From: Prorocentrum cordatum
Lineage: Eukaryota; Sar; Dinophyceae; Prorocentrales; Prorocentraceae
Length of the DNA stretch: 64,000 nucleotides
Reading direction: 5' to 3'
NCBI GenBank assembly: GCA_963575745.1
Contig: CAUYUJ010011459.1
Coordinates: forward strand, 71,501 to 135,500
In this document: positions 30,896 to 41,215 of the stretch, piece after piece
How positions within the stretch are numbered: position 1 is the first letter of the stretch
How the letters are laid out: every line of letters starts with the position of its first letter
Notes under the pieces: generated by a model
Database searches by the model: none
Told to the model about the DNA's origin: nothing
What the model saw: only the letters and a program-made list of their open reading frames with translations
Made by a program: the position numbers and the translations under genes

Positions 30896-31190
30896 ACACT
30901 CCGACCGACCGACCCCGTGCTCAGGAGCGAAGGAAGGACGCACACGCACGTGAATCCACACTGGTTCGAAAGTTCGCATTGCGCGAACGTTCCTATCACC
31001 AGGCTGGTCTCGCGGGCCGAGGGGCCGTACTCATGCACGTGGCTGGGCGCGCACGTCTTCTGTGGGCCCCCCTCTGCGTGCGCGCGAGGAGGGTCGGCAG
31101 GAGGGAACGGGACGGACGTCAGGCGGGACTGGGCACGAGGTAGAGCATTCCAGGGCGTGCCCGAACGCTCTCGGAGCGTCACGGAGCGCT
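30896..31190. other. No recognisable feature
   Basis: Mixed GC-rich spacer. Only the CGAACGCTCTCGGAGCG motif near 31160 has a relative, at 40870. Confidence 0.35.
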
Positions 31191-31194
31191 CGGG

Positions 31195-31420
31195 AAATCG
31201 GGGGCCCCCACACGGTGTGGTGGTTGCACCGTACGGTGAGTCGGTGGGGATTCGGGGTCACCGCACGGTCTTGGGACTCGGGTCGTTCTCCGAGGCGGTA
31301 TCGGGCGGCAGGGGCCTCCCGGGCTCCAAGGCCGTGCGGTGACGGGCCGTGCGGCGAGGCCTTGGGGGATGTCGAGGTCACCGCACGGTGTGTCACCGCA
31401 CCGTTTCGGGACTCCTGAGG
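31195..31420. repeat. Clustered CACCGCACGG motifs in both orientations
   Basis: GTCACCGCACGGT and its reverse complement occur at about 31226, 31257, 31329, 31376 and 31389. They form several small potential hairpins. Confidence 0.45.
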
Positions 31421-31563
31421 GAACGGCCGCGGACCCGATACATTCTACGATCGGAGCGGCAAGGAGTCATGATGCTGGTGCGTTCCAGGATTGCCAAGGT
31501 TTCCCGTTGGCCCTCGCGGGCTCCAGAGACGAGGACCGCTGGGTGCTCCAGAATTCCTAGAGC

Positions 31564-31730
31564 GATTTGAAAGATAGCGTGCGACGTGGCGCCGCAGCCC
31601 GCTTGTTGCAGGGTATCCCCAACCTCGGGGACAGCGTGCACCAGCGATTTGAAGATAGCGTGCGACATGTCGCCGCCAGCCCGCCTACTACACGGTGTCC
31701 CCAACCTTGGGGACAGCGTGCACCGAAGAA
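31564..31730. repeat. Tandem duplication of an ~83-bp unit
   Basis: GATTTGAAAGATAGCGTGCG, CCCCAACCTCGGGGACAGCG, TGCACCAGC and a second copy directly downstream with a few differences. Confidence 0.75.
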
Positions 31731-32199
31731 GCCTTGGCAGGGTGATGGCATGCAAAGAGAGGGCCCGCGCGGGGGAATCGCCTCTCAAGGATAGCGTTTT
31801 TTTTTGAGACCGGTGTTGCAGGGTGGGGATAAGACAGCTCGGGTATCCAGAGGGATAAGAAATTGGCCCCGACAGGTCGCAACATAAAGGAAGAGGAAGA
31901 GGAGGAGGAGCAGGAGAAGGAGGAGGAGCAGGAGGAGTGAACGGAGTCTTTCGGAGTGCACGCATGCGATGCACGGAGTGTCTCATGGTATAACAATGCC
32001 GTGCTTGTTTTCGCGGGGCCTCTCCAGAGGGGTGCGAGGAGGTGGAATCCTGAGACATATTACGGCATAGCGATCACGTTGCGGAGGTGGAGGGGGAGGG
32101 GAATGGGGAGGGAGGAGGAGGGGCAGCAGCAGGAGCAGGAGCAGGGGGGAGAAGGAGCACGGGCCTGAGCTCCCCAGGGGGCCACGAGCAGTGGTAGAA

Positions 32200-32211
32200 T
32201 ATTGATGATGT

Positions 32212-32281
<70 letters not shown>

Positions 32282-32353
32282 GGTGGTGATGGTGATGGTG
32301 ATGGTGATGATGATGGCGATGATGGTGGCGATGCTGTTTCTGTTGATGCTTAC

Positions 32354-32444
<91 letters not shown>

Positions 32445-32486
32445 CTGATGCTGATGCTGATGCTGATGCTGATGCTGATGCTGAGA
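32200..32486. repeat. (ATG)n trinucleotide tract
   Basis: An ATG/GTG/GCT microsatellite of almost 290 bases, ending in (GCTGAT)n. The poly-Met and poly-Ile frames are artefacts. GGA-rich tracts lie upstream at about 31880-31940 and 32085-32150. Confidence 0.9.
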
Positions 32487-32830
32487 ATCGCCATAATGAT
32501 CTCCGATCTACGAGTCGTACGTTCCCCAGCGATCATGAAGCTCGGCCCCGCCGCCCCCCACCGCCGACCAAAATTGCTTTGGCCGGAGATGATCATGAGG
32601 ATTGTGGGAAGGGGGTGGTCGGAGATGGATAGACCTCCTTCCCTGACACGTCGATTAGTGAATTTGCCGTTTTCGGTTCGCGAGAGGGCGTCGCGGCCGT
32701 CATTTTTGCAGGTCCAGGTCCGTCAGTTTCGGTCCCAGGCCGTTTTCATTAAGGGGAGGTTTACTAAAGGGAGGTTTGTCCACCGCCGAGGGGGGGGGAA
32801 GCTTGATCATCTGGGGCACGGGGTTATCCT
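32487..32830. other. No recognisable feature
   Basis: Mixed sequence with no repeat partner noted. A short direct duplication (GGGGAGGTTTACTAAAGGGA) lies near 32753. Confidence 0.35.
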
Positions 32831-32942
32831 GAGCCCGATGTGGAGTCCGCCGTTCTCCACGCCAGCGTTGCCGACGCATCGGCGATACATCGGCGATGCG
32901 GCACGATCCACCGAACCCAGCTTCTCGGACCCCTTCTGGGAA
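32831..32942. repeat. Family J copy 1 (CATCGGCGATGC element)
   Basis: AGCCCGATGTGGAGTCCGCC, GTTCTCCACGCC, GACGCATCGGCGATACATCG and GCGATGCGGCACGATCC, then TTCTCGGACCCC. Related segments lie at 42975, 50721 and 53740. The CATCGGCGATG palindromes can fold on themselves. Confidence 0.6.
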
Positions 32943-32959
32943 ACCTCTACTCCAGGTTT

Positions 32960-33120
32960 CTGAATAAGCGTGTGGGGGGTGGATCGCGTGGGGGGTGGGA
33001 AACCGCTGTCCTTCGGGGGGCGTGGGGAGGTTGGGGAGCGAGAGGGGGTGGGTTTGGGGCGCGTGGGGGGGCGGGCAAGGGGCGTCGGACAGGTTGGCAC
33101 GGGGGGGGGCCTATTGAAGG
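32960..33120. repeat. GTGGGGGG-rich tract
   Basis: Runs of GCGTGGGGGGTGGG and similar. Guanine-quadruplex formation is plausible but not shown. Confidence 0.5.
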
Positions 33121-33138
33121 ATCTGGAGTACCTGCCCC

Positions 33139-33177
33139 GCTCGCACCACGCTGTCATACTTGACTTGTTCTAAGCGT
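33139..33177. repeat. Left direct repeat flanking MITE-B copy 4
   Basis: GCTCGCACCACGCTGTCATA then CTTGACTTGTTCT. It recurs at 33337-33370 as GCTCGCACCACAGTGTCATA then CCTGTTCT. Confidence 0.7.
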
Positions 33178-33333
33178 AAGTCGGGCCTGTCCCCCTTCAA
33201 GAGGAGTATCCAAGAATGGTCAAAACATGGTCTGGAGACGATTGTTCTACCATTTCTTGCGTATTTTGGGGCATGTTTTGACTATCGTTTATTTTTCGTC
33301 CCCAATCCCCCCGCAGGAGGGCTTGCCCGACCT
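33178..33333. mobile_element. MITE-B copy 4
   Basis: The left end AAGTCGGGCCTGTCCCCCTT and the right end GCAGGAGGGCTTGCCCGACC are preceded by AT-rich sequence with TTTATTTTTCGTCCCCAATC. Its middle (AATGGTCAAAACATGGTCTG) gives the uninterrupted order that is split in copy 1. Confidence 0.75.
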
Positions 33334-33770
33334 AACGCTCGCACCACAGTGTCATACCTGTTCTCAGCAGGGGCCTCTCCGCGCGCGCGCTGCCCTGCTC
33401 GAGGGCACCGCGCGCGCCCGCGCCGACCGCCCCGGCCACTGCCGCGCGCCTCCGCAGGACCTCCTCCGGGGGGGCGCCCACCGGGCAGTGCGGAGGGGGT
33501 CCTCCACTGCAGCAGCATGGGGCCGGTTCTGGTCGGTTCTGCAGCGGTCGGGGCCTAAGAGACGGGGGTCAGCGCAAACGGGGGTCAGCCAGGGTACCGG
33601 ATCCTGCTGGATCCTGCGAAGACCCCCTCTGGCTGACCCGGGTTAGCGAGCCGCTCGTGGTCGCGAGGCGGCCGCGCATATTGGCCGACCCGGGTTTGCG
33701 AAGGGCTGCATTGCATTTTTTTGTTCCTGCATTGCAGTTTTTGGTTTCTTGCTGATCCGGGTCTGGATTG
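33334..33770. other. GC-rich spacer, no gene supported
   Basis: Contains CGCGCGCGC runs (33380-33425) and a local inverted pair GGGGGTCAGCCAGGG / CCCTCTGGCTGACCC (33575-33640). Confidence 0.4.
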
Positions 33771-33900
33771 ACCCGGGTCAGAAGATCCCCGACGTGGGCC
33801 AGTTCGGTTGTAGCGGTTCGGGTTCGGCGCCAGTTCAGTTTGAGCCGGTTCGGTTTTGCCTCGGGACGGTTCGGTTTCGGGCAGTCCGGTTCGGGATTCG
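33771..33900. repeat. Degenerate TTCGG minisatellite
   Basis: GTTCGGTTTCGGGCAGTCCG-like repeats with a period of 5-10. Confidence 0.55.
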
Positions 33901-33970
33901 GGTGATCGAAAGGTTGGCGCGCAGTATTTTACATGTGTTGCGTGGTGCGGCCGCGGATCGAACCACCCCC

Positions 33971-34138
33971 ATGCCAAGAAACACCTTGCTCGCCTCCATG
34001 GTGCCCTTGGTTTCTTGGGTTTCGATGGTTCTGCGACGGAGAGCATGACATTCCCACACCAAGCAATCGATGGACGTCCTGGGGTCTCAGGATTGGGTTT
34101 CTTGCGGAAGGTTTCTTGTGGACTGGCCTCCACTGTAT
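33971..34138 (+). repeat. Family K copy 1
   Basis: ATGCCAAGAAACACCTTGCT, CTCCATGGTGCCC, TTCGATGGTTCTGCGACGGA, GGACGTCCTGGGGTCTC and GGTTTCTTGTGGACTGGCC. Two other copies (42580, 44350) keep the same layout. Frames on both strands are shared between copies, but no protein family is recognised. Confidence 0.65.
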
Positions 34139-34184
34139 CAGGGCGCCTGCGATCCGAGTCGGGACGATTTGATTGACCAGCCAG

Positions 34185-34345
34185 GGCCGCGAACCCGTTT
34201 CGATTCGATTCCATTCGATCCGGATCGATCCAGCAGCATTGGGTTGGTGCCAGCCAGAGTTGAGCGGGGCATTCCCATTTCGATTCGATTCGTTACGATT
34301 CGTTGTCGATCCGATTTGATTCCGATCCACATGCGAACCGATCCA
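34185..34345. repeat. ATTCGATTCG degenerate repeat
   Basis: GATTCGATTCCATTCGATCC-type sequence. Similar blocks lie at 41805-41885 and 47545-47760. Confidence 0.6.
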
Positions 34346-34399
34346 ATTCAAGTTGTCTCTGTGGTCTGCACAATCCTTGCTGGAACAGTTTTGTAAGTC

Positions 34400-34555
34400 C
34401 TAGTGGAAAACAGAGAGGAGGAGGAGGAGGACCAGGATCGGAGGAGGGAGGAGCAGGAGGGAGGAGGAGTGAGCAGGGAGGAGGGAGGAGGGAGGAGGGA
34501 GGAGGGAGGAGGGAGAAAGAAAGGAGGAGAAGGAGGAGGAGGAGGAGCAGGACCA
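34400..34555. repeat. (GGA)n / (GGAGGGA)n purine tract
   Basis: GGAGGAGGAGGAGGACCAGG and GGGAGGAGGGAGGAGGGAGG runs. Confidence 0.9.
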
Positions 34556-34895
34556 GTGTAAACCCAAGTGTCATCAACAATGTTGGAATAAACACTCCCT
34601 CCAAGTTCTCTTTTCTTAGGGCCCTACAGCGGTCATTTCCACGGAGGGAACTGCCTCGTTGGAAGACAACCGTTTGAAGACCCTGAAGCATACCAAAACA
34701 GAATTCTCGGGACTAACGCCACGGATCAACTTGATTGTTTCATCTTGACGATCTGGAATAGTGCCAGGACGCCACTCCTGGGACTTCGAAACCGCGAATC
34801 AATGTAGCTGTTGCGCGCTCATATTCTTGAATCTTTCGAAAACACCACTTCTGGTACGCTGATCATGGGGATCCGTGACTGGTGCAACTGTTAAT
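34556..34895. other. No recognisable feature
   Basis: Lower-GC unique-looking sequence without convincing frames. Confidence 0.35.
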
Positions 34896-34978
34896 AACGA
34901 ATGCACGCGGCGCTAAGGCGAGAGCTAAATTTTGACAAGGAACCGCTTTCAATCCAAAAAACCTTCGCACGTGAGAAA
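34896..34978 (+). repeat. 81-86-bp satellite, unit left of the cassette insertion
   Basis: AACGAATGCACGCGGCGCTA, AGGCGAGAGC, AATTTTGACAAGGAACCGC, TTTCAATCC. It belongs to the array that continues at 38143, on the other side of cassettes 6-8. Confidence 0.75.
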
Positions 34979-35861
34979 CATGATCGACCCACGAACCCGG
35001 AAAGAAATATAGAAATGTAACGCATGGCAACGTTTTCAAAGACACCTGATTGGGTGACGGGCAAGTGCAATGCTGATTGTATCGATCTTGATGTACCGTG
35101 CCGAGGGCTGTGCTGTGCTGCACCGTGCTGAATTGCGATGTGCCATGCCGCGGTTGTGCTCTATAGCGTCGTGGATCGAGTCTTCCTTTGCATCCGAGTC
35201 CTGACCGAACTGATCTGGATCTTAAGCTCGAGCTGCCTGAACACATAGTAGCTGCCCCAGAGCTAATTGACAGGGGGACATGCCAGGAGGACGCGCGCCG
35301 CGGAACGTCCCAAGGGACGCGCCAGGCGACGTGCCAAGGGACGTGCCATGGGGTCGCACCGTAGGACGTGCCAAGGGGACGCGCTACGGGACATCCTCAA
35401 AATTCCTGCGCGCGGGACGTGGCACGCGCGAGACATCCCCGGAATTCCTGCGAGCGGGACGTGAAAACAAACATGTCGCCTGAGACATCCTCTGAATTCT
35501 GGCCCCCCACGAGGCCCCCGCTCGAGACATCCCCCAAGTTTGCAAAACCAGCGTTTCGCTCGAGACATCCTCAACAAATTATGACAAACAAGCGTTTCGC
35601 TCGAGACATCCGGTCAAAATCCAAGGACATCCTGGCAAAACAAACGAATTAGTCGAGACGTCCTCAAAATTCCTGCGCGCGGGACGCGGCACGCGCGAGA
35701 CATCCTTGGAATTCCTGCGAGCGGGACACGAAAACAAGCATTTCGCCGGCGACATCCTTTGAATTCTGGCCCCCCACGAAGCCCCCGCTCGAGACATCAT
35801 CAAATTTTGCAAAACCAGCGTTTCCCTCGAGACATCCTCAACAAACTATGTAAAAAAAAAC

Positions 35862-36142
35862 TTTTCGCTCGAGACATCCTGCCAAAATTCTAAGAAATCC
35901 TGACAAAACAAACGAATTAGTCGAGACATCCTCGAAATTCCTGCGCGCGGGACGCGGCACGCGCGAGACATCCTCGGAATTCCTGCGCGCGGGGCGCTTT
36001 TCCGCGTCGCGGTCGGGGCTCCAGACCATGTTATTTGTCGAGGATTCTGCGAAAAACGCTCCGCACCCATTTTTTTACGAAGGAAAGCGGGGGTCTGCGG
36101 ACCCCGTTTTTTATCGAGGATCCGAGATGGGGGGCGCATTTT
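35862..36142 (+). repeat. ~280-bp duplicated segment, first copy
   Basis: Nearly identical to 37706-37990. It runs from TTTTCGCTCGAGACATCCTG through GGGCGCTTTTCCGCGTCGCG to GATCCGAGATGGGGGGCGCA. Confidence 0.85.
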
Positions 36143-36144
36143 CC

Positions 36145-36425
36145 TCGTGCTGGGGCGTGGTCGTGCTGGGGTGGGGTCGTGCTGGGGTGGGGTCGTGCTG
36201 GGGTGTGGTCGTGCTGGGGTGGTCCGCACCCTGTGATTTGTCGATCGGGTCGTGCTGGGGTGTGGTCGTGCTGGTGCTGGGGTGTGGTCGTGCTGGGGTG
36301 TGGTCGTGCTGGGGTGTGGCGTGCTGGGGTGTGGTCGTGCTGGGGTGTGGTCGTGCTGGGGCGTGGTCGTGCTGGGCGTGGTCGTGCTGGGGTGTGGTCA
36401 TGCTGGGGGTGTGGTCGTGCTGAGG
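36145..36425 (+). repeat. 16-bp array GGTCGTGCTGGGGTGT (first block)
   Basis: About 16 units of GGTCGTGCTGGGGTGT, broken once by a TCCGCACCCTGTGATTTGTC segment. Three units (48 bases) give the 16-residue period seen in all frames. Confidence 0.9.
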
Positions 36426-36699
36426 TGTCCCGCACCCTGTGATTTATTGATCGGGATTTCAAAAACCAGCGTTTCGCCTGAGACATCCTCACATTTTAAT
36501 CCGCCAGCCTCCTTCGACCTCGATATTTATCAGGGAAAGAATCCGCCGGCCTCCTTCAAGTTGGGCACCGGGGACATGTTTACATACTAAAAGAGAACCC
36601 TGGGCCCACGCCCTTTCCGGGAAACATGATGGACCCACGAACCCGGAAAGGGATAAAGACATGTGCAGCATGGTCACGTTTTCACGATACCCAACTGGG

Positions 36700-36868
36700 C
36701 GACATCTCACGAAACATCCCACGAGACACCCCGCGAAACATCCCACGAGACACCTCACGAAACATTCCACGAGACACCTCACGAAACAGTCCACGAGACA
36801 CCCCGTGAAACATTCCACGAGACACCCCACGAACAGGCAACCACTCAACAGACACGCCACGAAACATT
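36700..36868 (+). repeat. 24-bp repeat CACGAAACATTCCACGAGAC
   Basis: About seven copies of CACGAAACATTCCACGAGAC, ACCT (two 12-base halves). Confidence 0.8.
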
Positions 36869-36884
36869 CCACGGGGGTGCGACT

Positions 36885-37300
36885 GGGTGTGGTCGTGCTG
36901 GGGTGTGGTCGTGCTGGGGTGTGGTCGTGCTGGGGAGTGGTCGTGCTGGGGTGTGGTCGTGCTGGGGTGTGGTCGTGCTGGGGTGTGGTCGTGCTGGGGT
37001 GTGGTCGTGCTGGGGAGTGGTCGTGCTGGGGTGTGGTCGTGCTGGGGGGTGGTCGTGCTGGGGGGTGGTCGTGCTGGGGGTGTGGTCGTGCTGTGGTGAG
37101 GTCGTGCTGGGGTGTGGTCGTGCTGGGGTGTGGTCTTGCTGGGATAGGGTCGTGCTGGGGTCGGGTCGTGCTGGGGTGTGGTCGTGCTGGGGTATGGTCG
37201 TGCTGGGGTGGGGTCGTGCTGGGGTGGGGTCGTGCTGGGGTCTGGTCGTGCTGGGTGTGGTCGTGCTGGGGTATGGTCGTGCTAGGGTGGGGTCGTGCAT
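36885..37300 (+). repeat. 16-bp array GGTCGTGCTGGGGTGT (second block)
   Basis: About 25 units with slippage variants (GGGGGGTGGTC, GGTATGGTC). It is the same unit as at 36145, inside a different cassette copy. Confidence 0.9.
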
Positions 37301-37702
37301 TTCGCTCGAGACATCCTGCCAAAATTCCAGGAAATCGTACAAAAACAAACAAATTAGTCGAAACATCATCGAAATTCCTTCGCGCGGGGCGCTTTTCCGC
37401 GTCGCGGTCGGCTCTGCAAAACAAGCGTTTCGCTCGAGACATCCTCGGCAAACTCTGCGGAGCAAGCGTTTCGCTCGAGACATCCTCAACACACGAAAAA
37501 GTGGCCCGCACCCTGTGATTTATCGATCGGGATTTCAAAAACAAGCGTTTCGCTCGAGACATCCTCAAATTTTAATTCGCCGGCCTCCTTCGACCTCGTT
37601 ATTTATCAGGGAAAAAATTCGCCGGCCTCCCTCAAGTTGGCACCGGGGGACAGGTTTACCTACTAAAAGAGAACCCTGGGCTACTCTGCCCTTTCCGGGA
37701 AA

Positions 37703-38142
37703 AAAACGTTTCGCTCGAGACATCCTGCCAAAATTCTAAGAAATCCTGACAAAACAAACGAATTAGTCGAGACATCCTCGAAATTCCTGCGCGCGGGACG
37801 CGGCACGCGCGAGACATCCTCGGAATTCCTGCGCGCGGGGCGCTTTTCCGCGTCGCGGTCGGGGCTCCAGACCCTGTTATTTGTCGAGGATTATGCGAAA
37901 AACGCTCCGCACCCTTTTTTTTATGATGGAAAACGGGGGTTTGCGGACCCCGTTTTTTTATCGAGGATCCGAGATGGGGGGCGCACTTTCCTTGAACGGG
38001 CACGCGCGAAACGCATTTTTTCGACTGAAAATCAGCACTTCACTTTGTTATTTACGCAGAATAATTTTGCCGGCCCCCTTCAAGTCGAAACCTGGGGGTA
38101 AACCATCTCAAAGAGAACCCTGGGCCCACGCCCTTTCCGGGA
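37703..38142 (+). mobile_element. Satellite-carrying cassette, copy 8 (short)
   Basis: No start motif. It consists of the duplicated ~280-bp segment, a GCACTTCACTTTGTTATTTA end module and AAAGAGAACCCTGGGCCC, GCCCTTTCCGGG. It is the last member of the head-to-tail group 6-7-8. Confidence 0.7.
37706..37990 (+). repeat. ~280-bp duplicated segment, second copy
   Basis: Partner of 35862-36142, with a few substitutions and small indels (for example TTATGCGAAAAACGC for TTCTGCGAAAAACGC). Confidence 0.85.
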
Positions 38143-38562
38143 AAAACGAATGTGCGCAGTGGTCAGGCGAGAACCACATTTTGAGAATGAACCGCCCTCA
38201 ATCCGTGAAACTCTTTCAAATTCTAAAACAAATGTGCACGGCGCTGTGGCGAAAGCCACGTTTTGAAAACTACCCGCCCTCAATCCGTGAAATTCTTGCA
38301 CACGTTTAACGCGAGTGTGCTCGGTGGTAACACGAGAGCCACTTTTTGAAAACCATCCGCCCGCATTCCGCGAAACTTTCTCAATTGTTCAAAAACGAAT
38401 GTGCGCGGCGCTAAGACGAGAACCAGATTTTGAAAACCACACGCCATCCATCAGTGAAACTGTTGCAAATGTTTCAAAAACGAATGTGCGCGGTGCTAAG
38501 GCGAGAGCCACATTTTTGAAAACTACCCGCCCTTCATCCGTGAAACCGTTACAACAGTTTAA
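38143..38562 (+). repeat. 81-86-bp satellite, five units right of the cassette insertion
   Basis: Units start AACGAATGTGCGCAGTGG at 38146, 38227, 38308, 38394 and 38479. They share GGCGAGAGCCACATTTTGAA, ACTACCCGCCCTCAATCC and GTGAAAC. Confidence 0.85.
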
Positions 38563-38640
38563 GTTTTTTAGGGCGGGCCGGGCAAAACGCCCTGCCCGCC
38601 CTAAAAATTGGATTCGGGGTGCGACAGGAAGAGGTTACTT
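38563..38640. other. Short spacer with an inverted pair
   Basis: TTTTTTAGGGCGGGC and GCCCGCCCTAAAAA (38572-38608) form a hairpin-capable inverted repeat. Confidence 0.6.
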
Positions 38641-38885
38641 TATCATAAGGAAGAGGGATGGGAGAGGAGGAGGAGGAGAAGGAGGAGGAAGTTGGAGGAG
38701 GAATGGAGGAATGGAGGAATGGAGGAGGAGGAGGAGGAGGAGGAGGAGGAGGAGGAGGCAGTTGAGGAGGAGGAACAGGAGGAGGATGAGGGAGGAGGAG
38801 GAGGGAGGAGAGGAGGAGGAGGAGGAGGAGGAGGAGGAGGTGAGGAGGAGGAGGAGGAGGAGGAGGAGGAGGAGGAGGGGGCCGA
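38640..38885. repeat. (GGA)n purine microsatellite
   Basis: Almost 250 bases of GGA repeats with occasional T, C and A. The poly-Glu and poly-Arg frames are artefacts. Confidence 0.95.
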
Positions 38886-39054
38886 GGGGGCCGAGGGAAG
38901 CAGGCCCTGCGGCTTTCTCGCAGTGTTCGGACCATGCCGGCCATCCACGCGTCCCAGGACGGTCCACAAATCGCTTTGGAGGAAGAGTTGGTCCCGTGGG
39001 CATGCCCTCGGGGCCAGGACCCGCTTCTTGGGACGATCGAGATGGGTACGGAAA

Positions 39055-40586
39055 AACATGATCGACCCACGAACCCGGAAAGGAATATAGAAATGTAAAG
39101 CATGGCAATTTTTCAAAGACACCTGATTGGGCGACGGGCAAATGCAATGCCGAATGTATCGATTTTGATGTACCGTGCCGAGGGCTGTGCTGTGCTGCGC
39201 CGTGCTGATGCTGAACTGCGATGTGCCATGCCGCGAATGTGCTCTATAGCGTTGTGGATCGAGTCCTCCTTTGCATCCGATTCCTGACCGAACTGATCTG
39301 GATCTTAAGCTCGAGCTGCCTCAGCACATGGTAGCTGCCCCAGAGCTAATGGACAGGGGGACATGCCAGGAGGACGCGCCGCGGAACGTCCCAAGGGACG
39401 CGCCAGGCGACGTGCCAAGGGACGTGCCACGAAGACGCACCGCGGGACGTGCCGAGGGGACGCGCTACGGAAAGTGCCAATGGACGTGCCAATGGACGTG
39501 CCAGGAGACGCTCCGCGCGACGTGCCAGGGGGACTCACCACAGGACGCGCCACGGAACGTGCCAGGTTGCAATACTGAGTGTATCGATCTTGATGTACCG
39601 TGCCGAGGCCTGTACTGTGCTGCGCTGTGCTGAACTGCGATGTGCCATGCCGCGATTGTGCTCTATAGCGTTGTGGATCGAGTCCTCCCTGGCATCCGAT
39701 TCCTGACCGAACTGATCTGGATCTTAAGCTCGAGCTGCCTCAGCACTTTGTAGCTGCCCCAGAGCTAATGGACAGGGGGACATGCCAGGAGGACGCGCCG
39801 CGGAACGTCCCAAGGGACGCGCCAGGCGACGTGCCAGGGGACGTGCCACGGGGACGCACCGCGGGACGTGCCGAGGGGACGCGCTACGGAAAGTGCCAAT
39901 GGACGTGCACCGCGCGACGTGCCAGGGGGACTCGCCACGGGACGCTCCGCGGAATCTGCCAGGCAACATGCCAGGCTGCAATGCTAGGGGTATCGATATT
40001 GATGTACCGTGCCGAGGGCTGTGCTGTGCCTGGGCGACCTGGACACGTGAAAACACGCGTTTCGCTCAAGACGTTCTCAGCACATCCTCACGCTAGACAT
40101 CCGCCTGGGCAACCTGGACACGTGCAAACAAGCGTCTCGATCGAGACTTCCTCGACACATCCTCATGCTAGACATCCGCCTGGGCGACCTGGACACGTGA
40201 AAACAAGCCTCTGGTTCGAGAAATCCTCAACAAATCCTCATGCTAGACATCTGTCTGGGCAACCTGGAGGCGTGAAACCAAGCGTCGCGCTCGAGACATC
40301 CTCAAGACCTGGGCACGTGAAAACAAGCATTTCACTTGAGAGATCCTCTGAATTCAGGTCCCCAGGAGAGGACAAGCTATAACACAAAACAAGCGTTTCG
40401 CTCGAGACATCCTCAACAAATTCTGAAAAACAAGCGTTTCGCTAGGGACATCCTCAAATTTTAATTCGCCGGCCCTACGCGACCTCGTCATTTATCGCAG
40501 AATAATTTCGCCGGCCCAAGTCGCAGGGGGGCCGGGGGGTTAACCTGCTAAAAGAGAACCCTGGGCCCGCGCCCTTTCTGGGAACA
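39055..40586 (+). mobile_element. Satellite-carrying cassette, copy 9 (full ends)
   Basis: It starts CATGATCGACCCACGAACCC after a run of A. It has two ~420-bp units (39150-39560 and 39565-39975), five ~63-bp units (40000-40450), paired TTCGCCGGCCC segments and the end AAAAGAGAACCCTGGGCC, GCCCTTTCTGGG. At about 1.53 kb it is the clearest single full-length copy. Confidence 0.85.
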
Positions 40587-40998
40587 TGTAGGAAGACCGT
40601 CGGCAGTTCCTGGCCATTGCGAGCAGGACTCGTTGTCGGTGTCGCGTTCATGCCAACAGCTCTTCCTGGAAATCGAAGGTCGACGAGGAGGGATCATCGA
40701 GGGTCGATCAGGTGTTGAGCGTTTGGGGGGCGTCTCTGGACGTCCTGGCGGGTTCTGTGGAGTCCGGTTCGGGGCCGTTTGCTTCAGGAGTTCGCGGGTC
40801 CCCTAGTGGTGACCGCCCTTGGCATTGCTCAGGCGTTGCTAGGACGAGGATAAATCCGTTCCAGAGCGTTCCGGAACGCTCTCAGAGCGCCTTGGGACGC
40901 CCTGAGAAGGCCGCGGCATTCGAGACAGCCTCCAGCGCCGCCGGATCTCGGAGATTCTCGATCTATTCCCGCCCGAGTTTGTCCTCGTCCTGGCGAGG
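40587..40998. other. Unassigned spacer
   Basis: Contains the perfect 18-base palindrome GAGCGTTCCGGAACGCTC (about 40865), which recurs in part near 31150-31190. No gene is recognised. Confidence 0.4.
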
Positions 40999-41002
40999 TC
41001 CA

Positions 41003-41215
41003 GGGATGGGGGGAGGGAGGGAGGATGAGGGAGAGGGGGAGGGGGGGAGGGAGGGAGGGAAGGGGGGAGGGGGGAGGGAGGGAGGGGGGGGAGGAGGGAG
41101 GGAGGGAGGGAGGGAGAGGGGGGGGGGGAGGAGGGAGAGGGGGGGAGGGGGGGAGGGAGGAAGGGAGGGAGAGGGGGGGAGGGGGGGAAGGGAGGGAGAG
41201 GGAGGGAGGGAGTTG
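41003..41215. repeat. (GGGA)n purine tract
   Basis: GGGAGGGAGGGAGGATGAGG and pure GGGGGGAGGGAGGG runs. Confidence 0.95.

Larger units (their letters stand above)
34979..36626 (+). mobile_element. Satellite-carrying cassette, copy 6 (full ends)
   Basis: It starts CATGATCGACCCACGAACCC after AAA. One ~420-bp unit (35070-35390) is followed by CGAGACATCC-type units, some carrying CCTGCGCGCGGGACGCGGCA. Then come a GTTATTTGTCGAGGATTCTG block (36030-36142) and a 16-bp array (36145-36425). The end module contains AAAAGAGAACCCTGGGCC and GCCCTTTCCGGG. Copy 7 follows immediately. Confidence 0.8.
36627..37702 (+). mobile_element. Satellite-carrying cassette, copy 7
   Basis: It follows copy 6 across GGGAAACATGATGGACCC. 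It has the leader AACCCGGAAAGGGATAAAGA, a 24-bp repeat block instead of ~420-bp units, a large 16-bp array (36885-37300), CGAGACATCC-type units, paired TTCGCCGGCCTCC segments and the end AAAAGAGAACCCTGGGC, GCCCTTTCCGGG. Confidence 0.8.

Noticed and set aside
33945-33975. GGATCGAACCACC as a minus-strand tRNA 3' half
   Set aside because: No acceptor or anticodon stem could be paired with it.
36145-37300. GCTGGGG motifs as Chi-like recombination sites
   Set aside because: They are part of a 16-bp tandem repeat, and the bacterial Chi sequence is not matched.
38635-39147. Poly-Glu/Arg and poly-Leu/Ser frames over purine tracts (also at 41, 47.9, 49.5, 51.7 and 60.4 kb)
   Set aside because: Pure (GGA)n or (CTC)n microsatellite translation.
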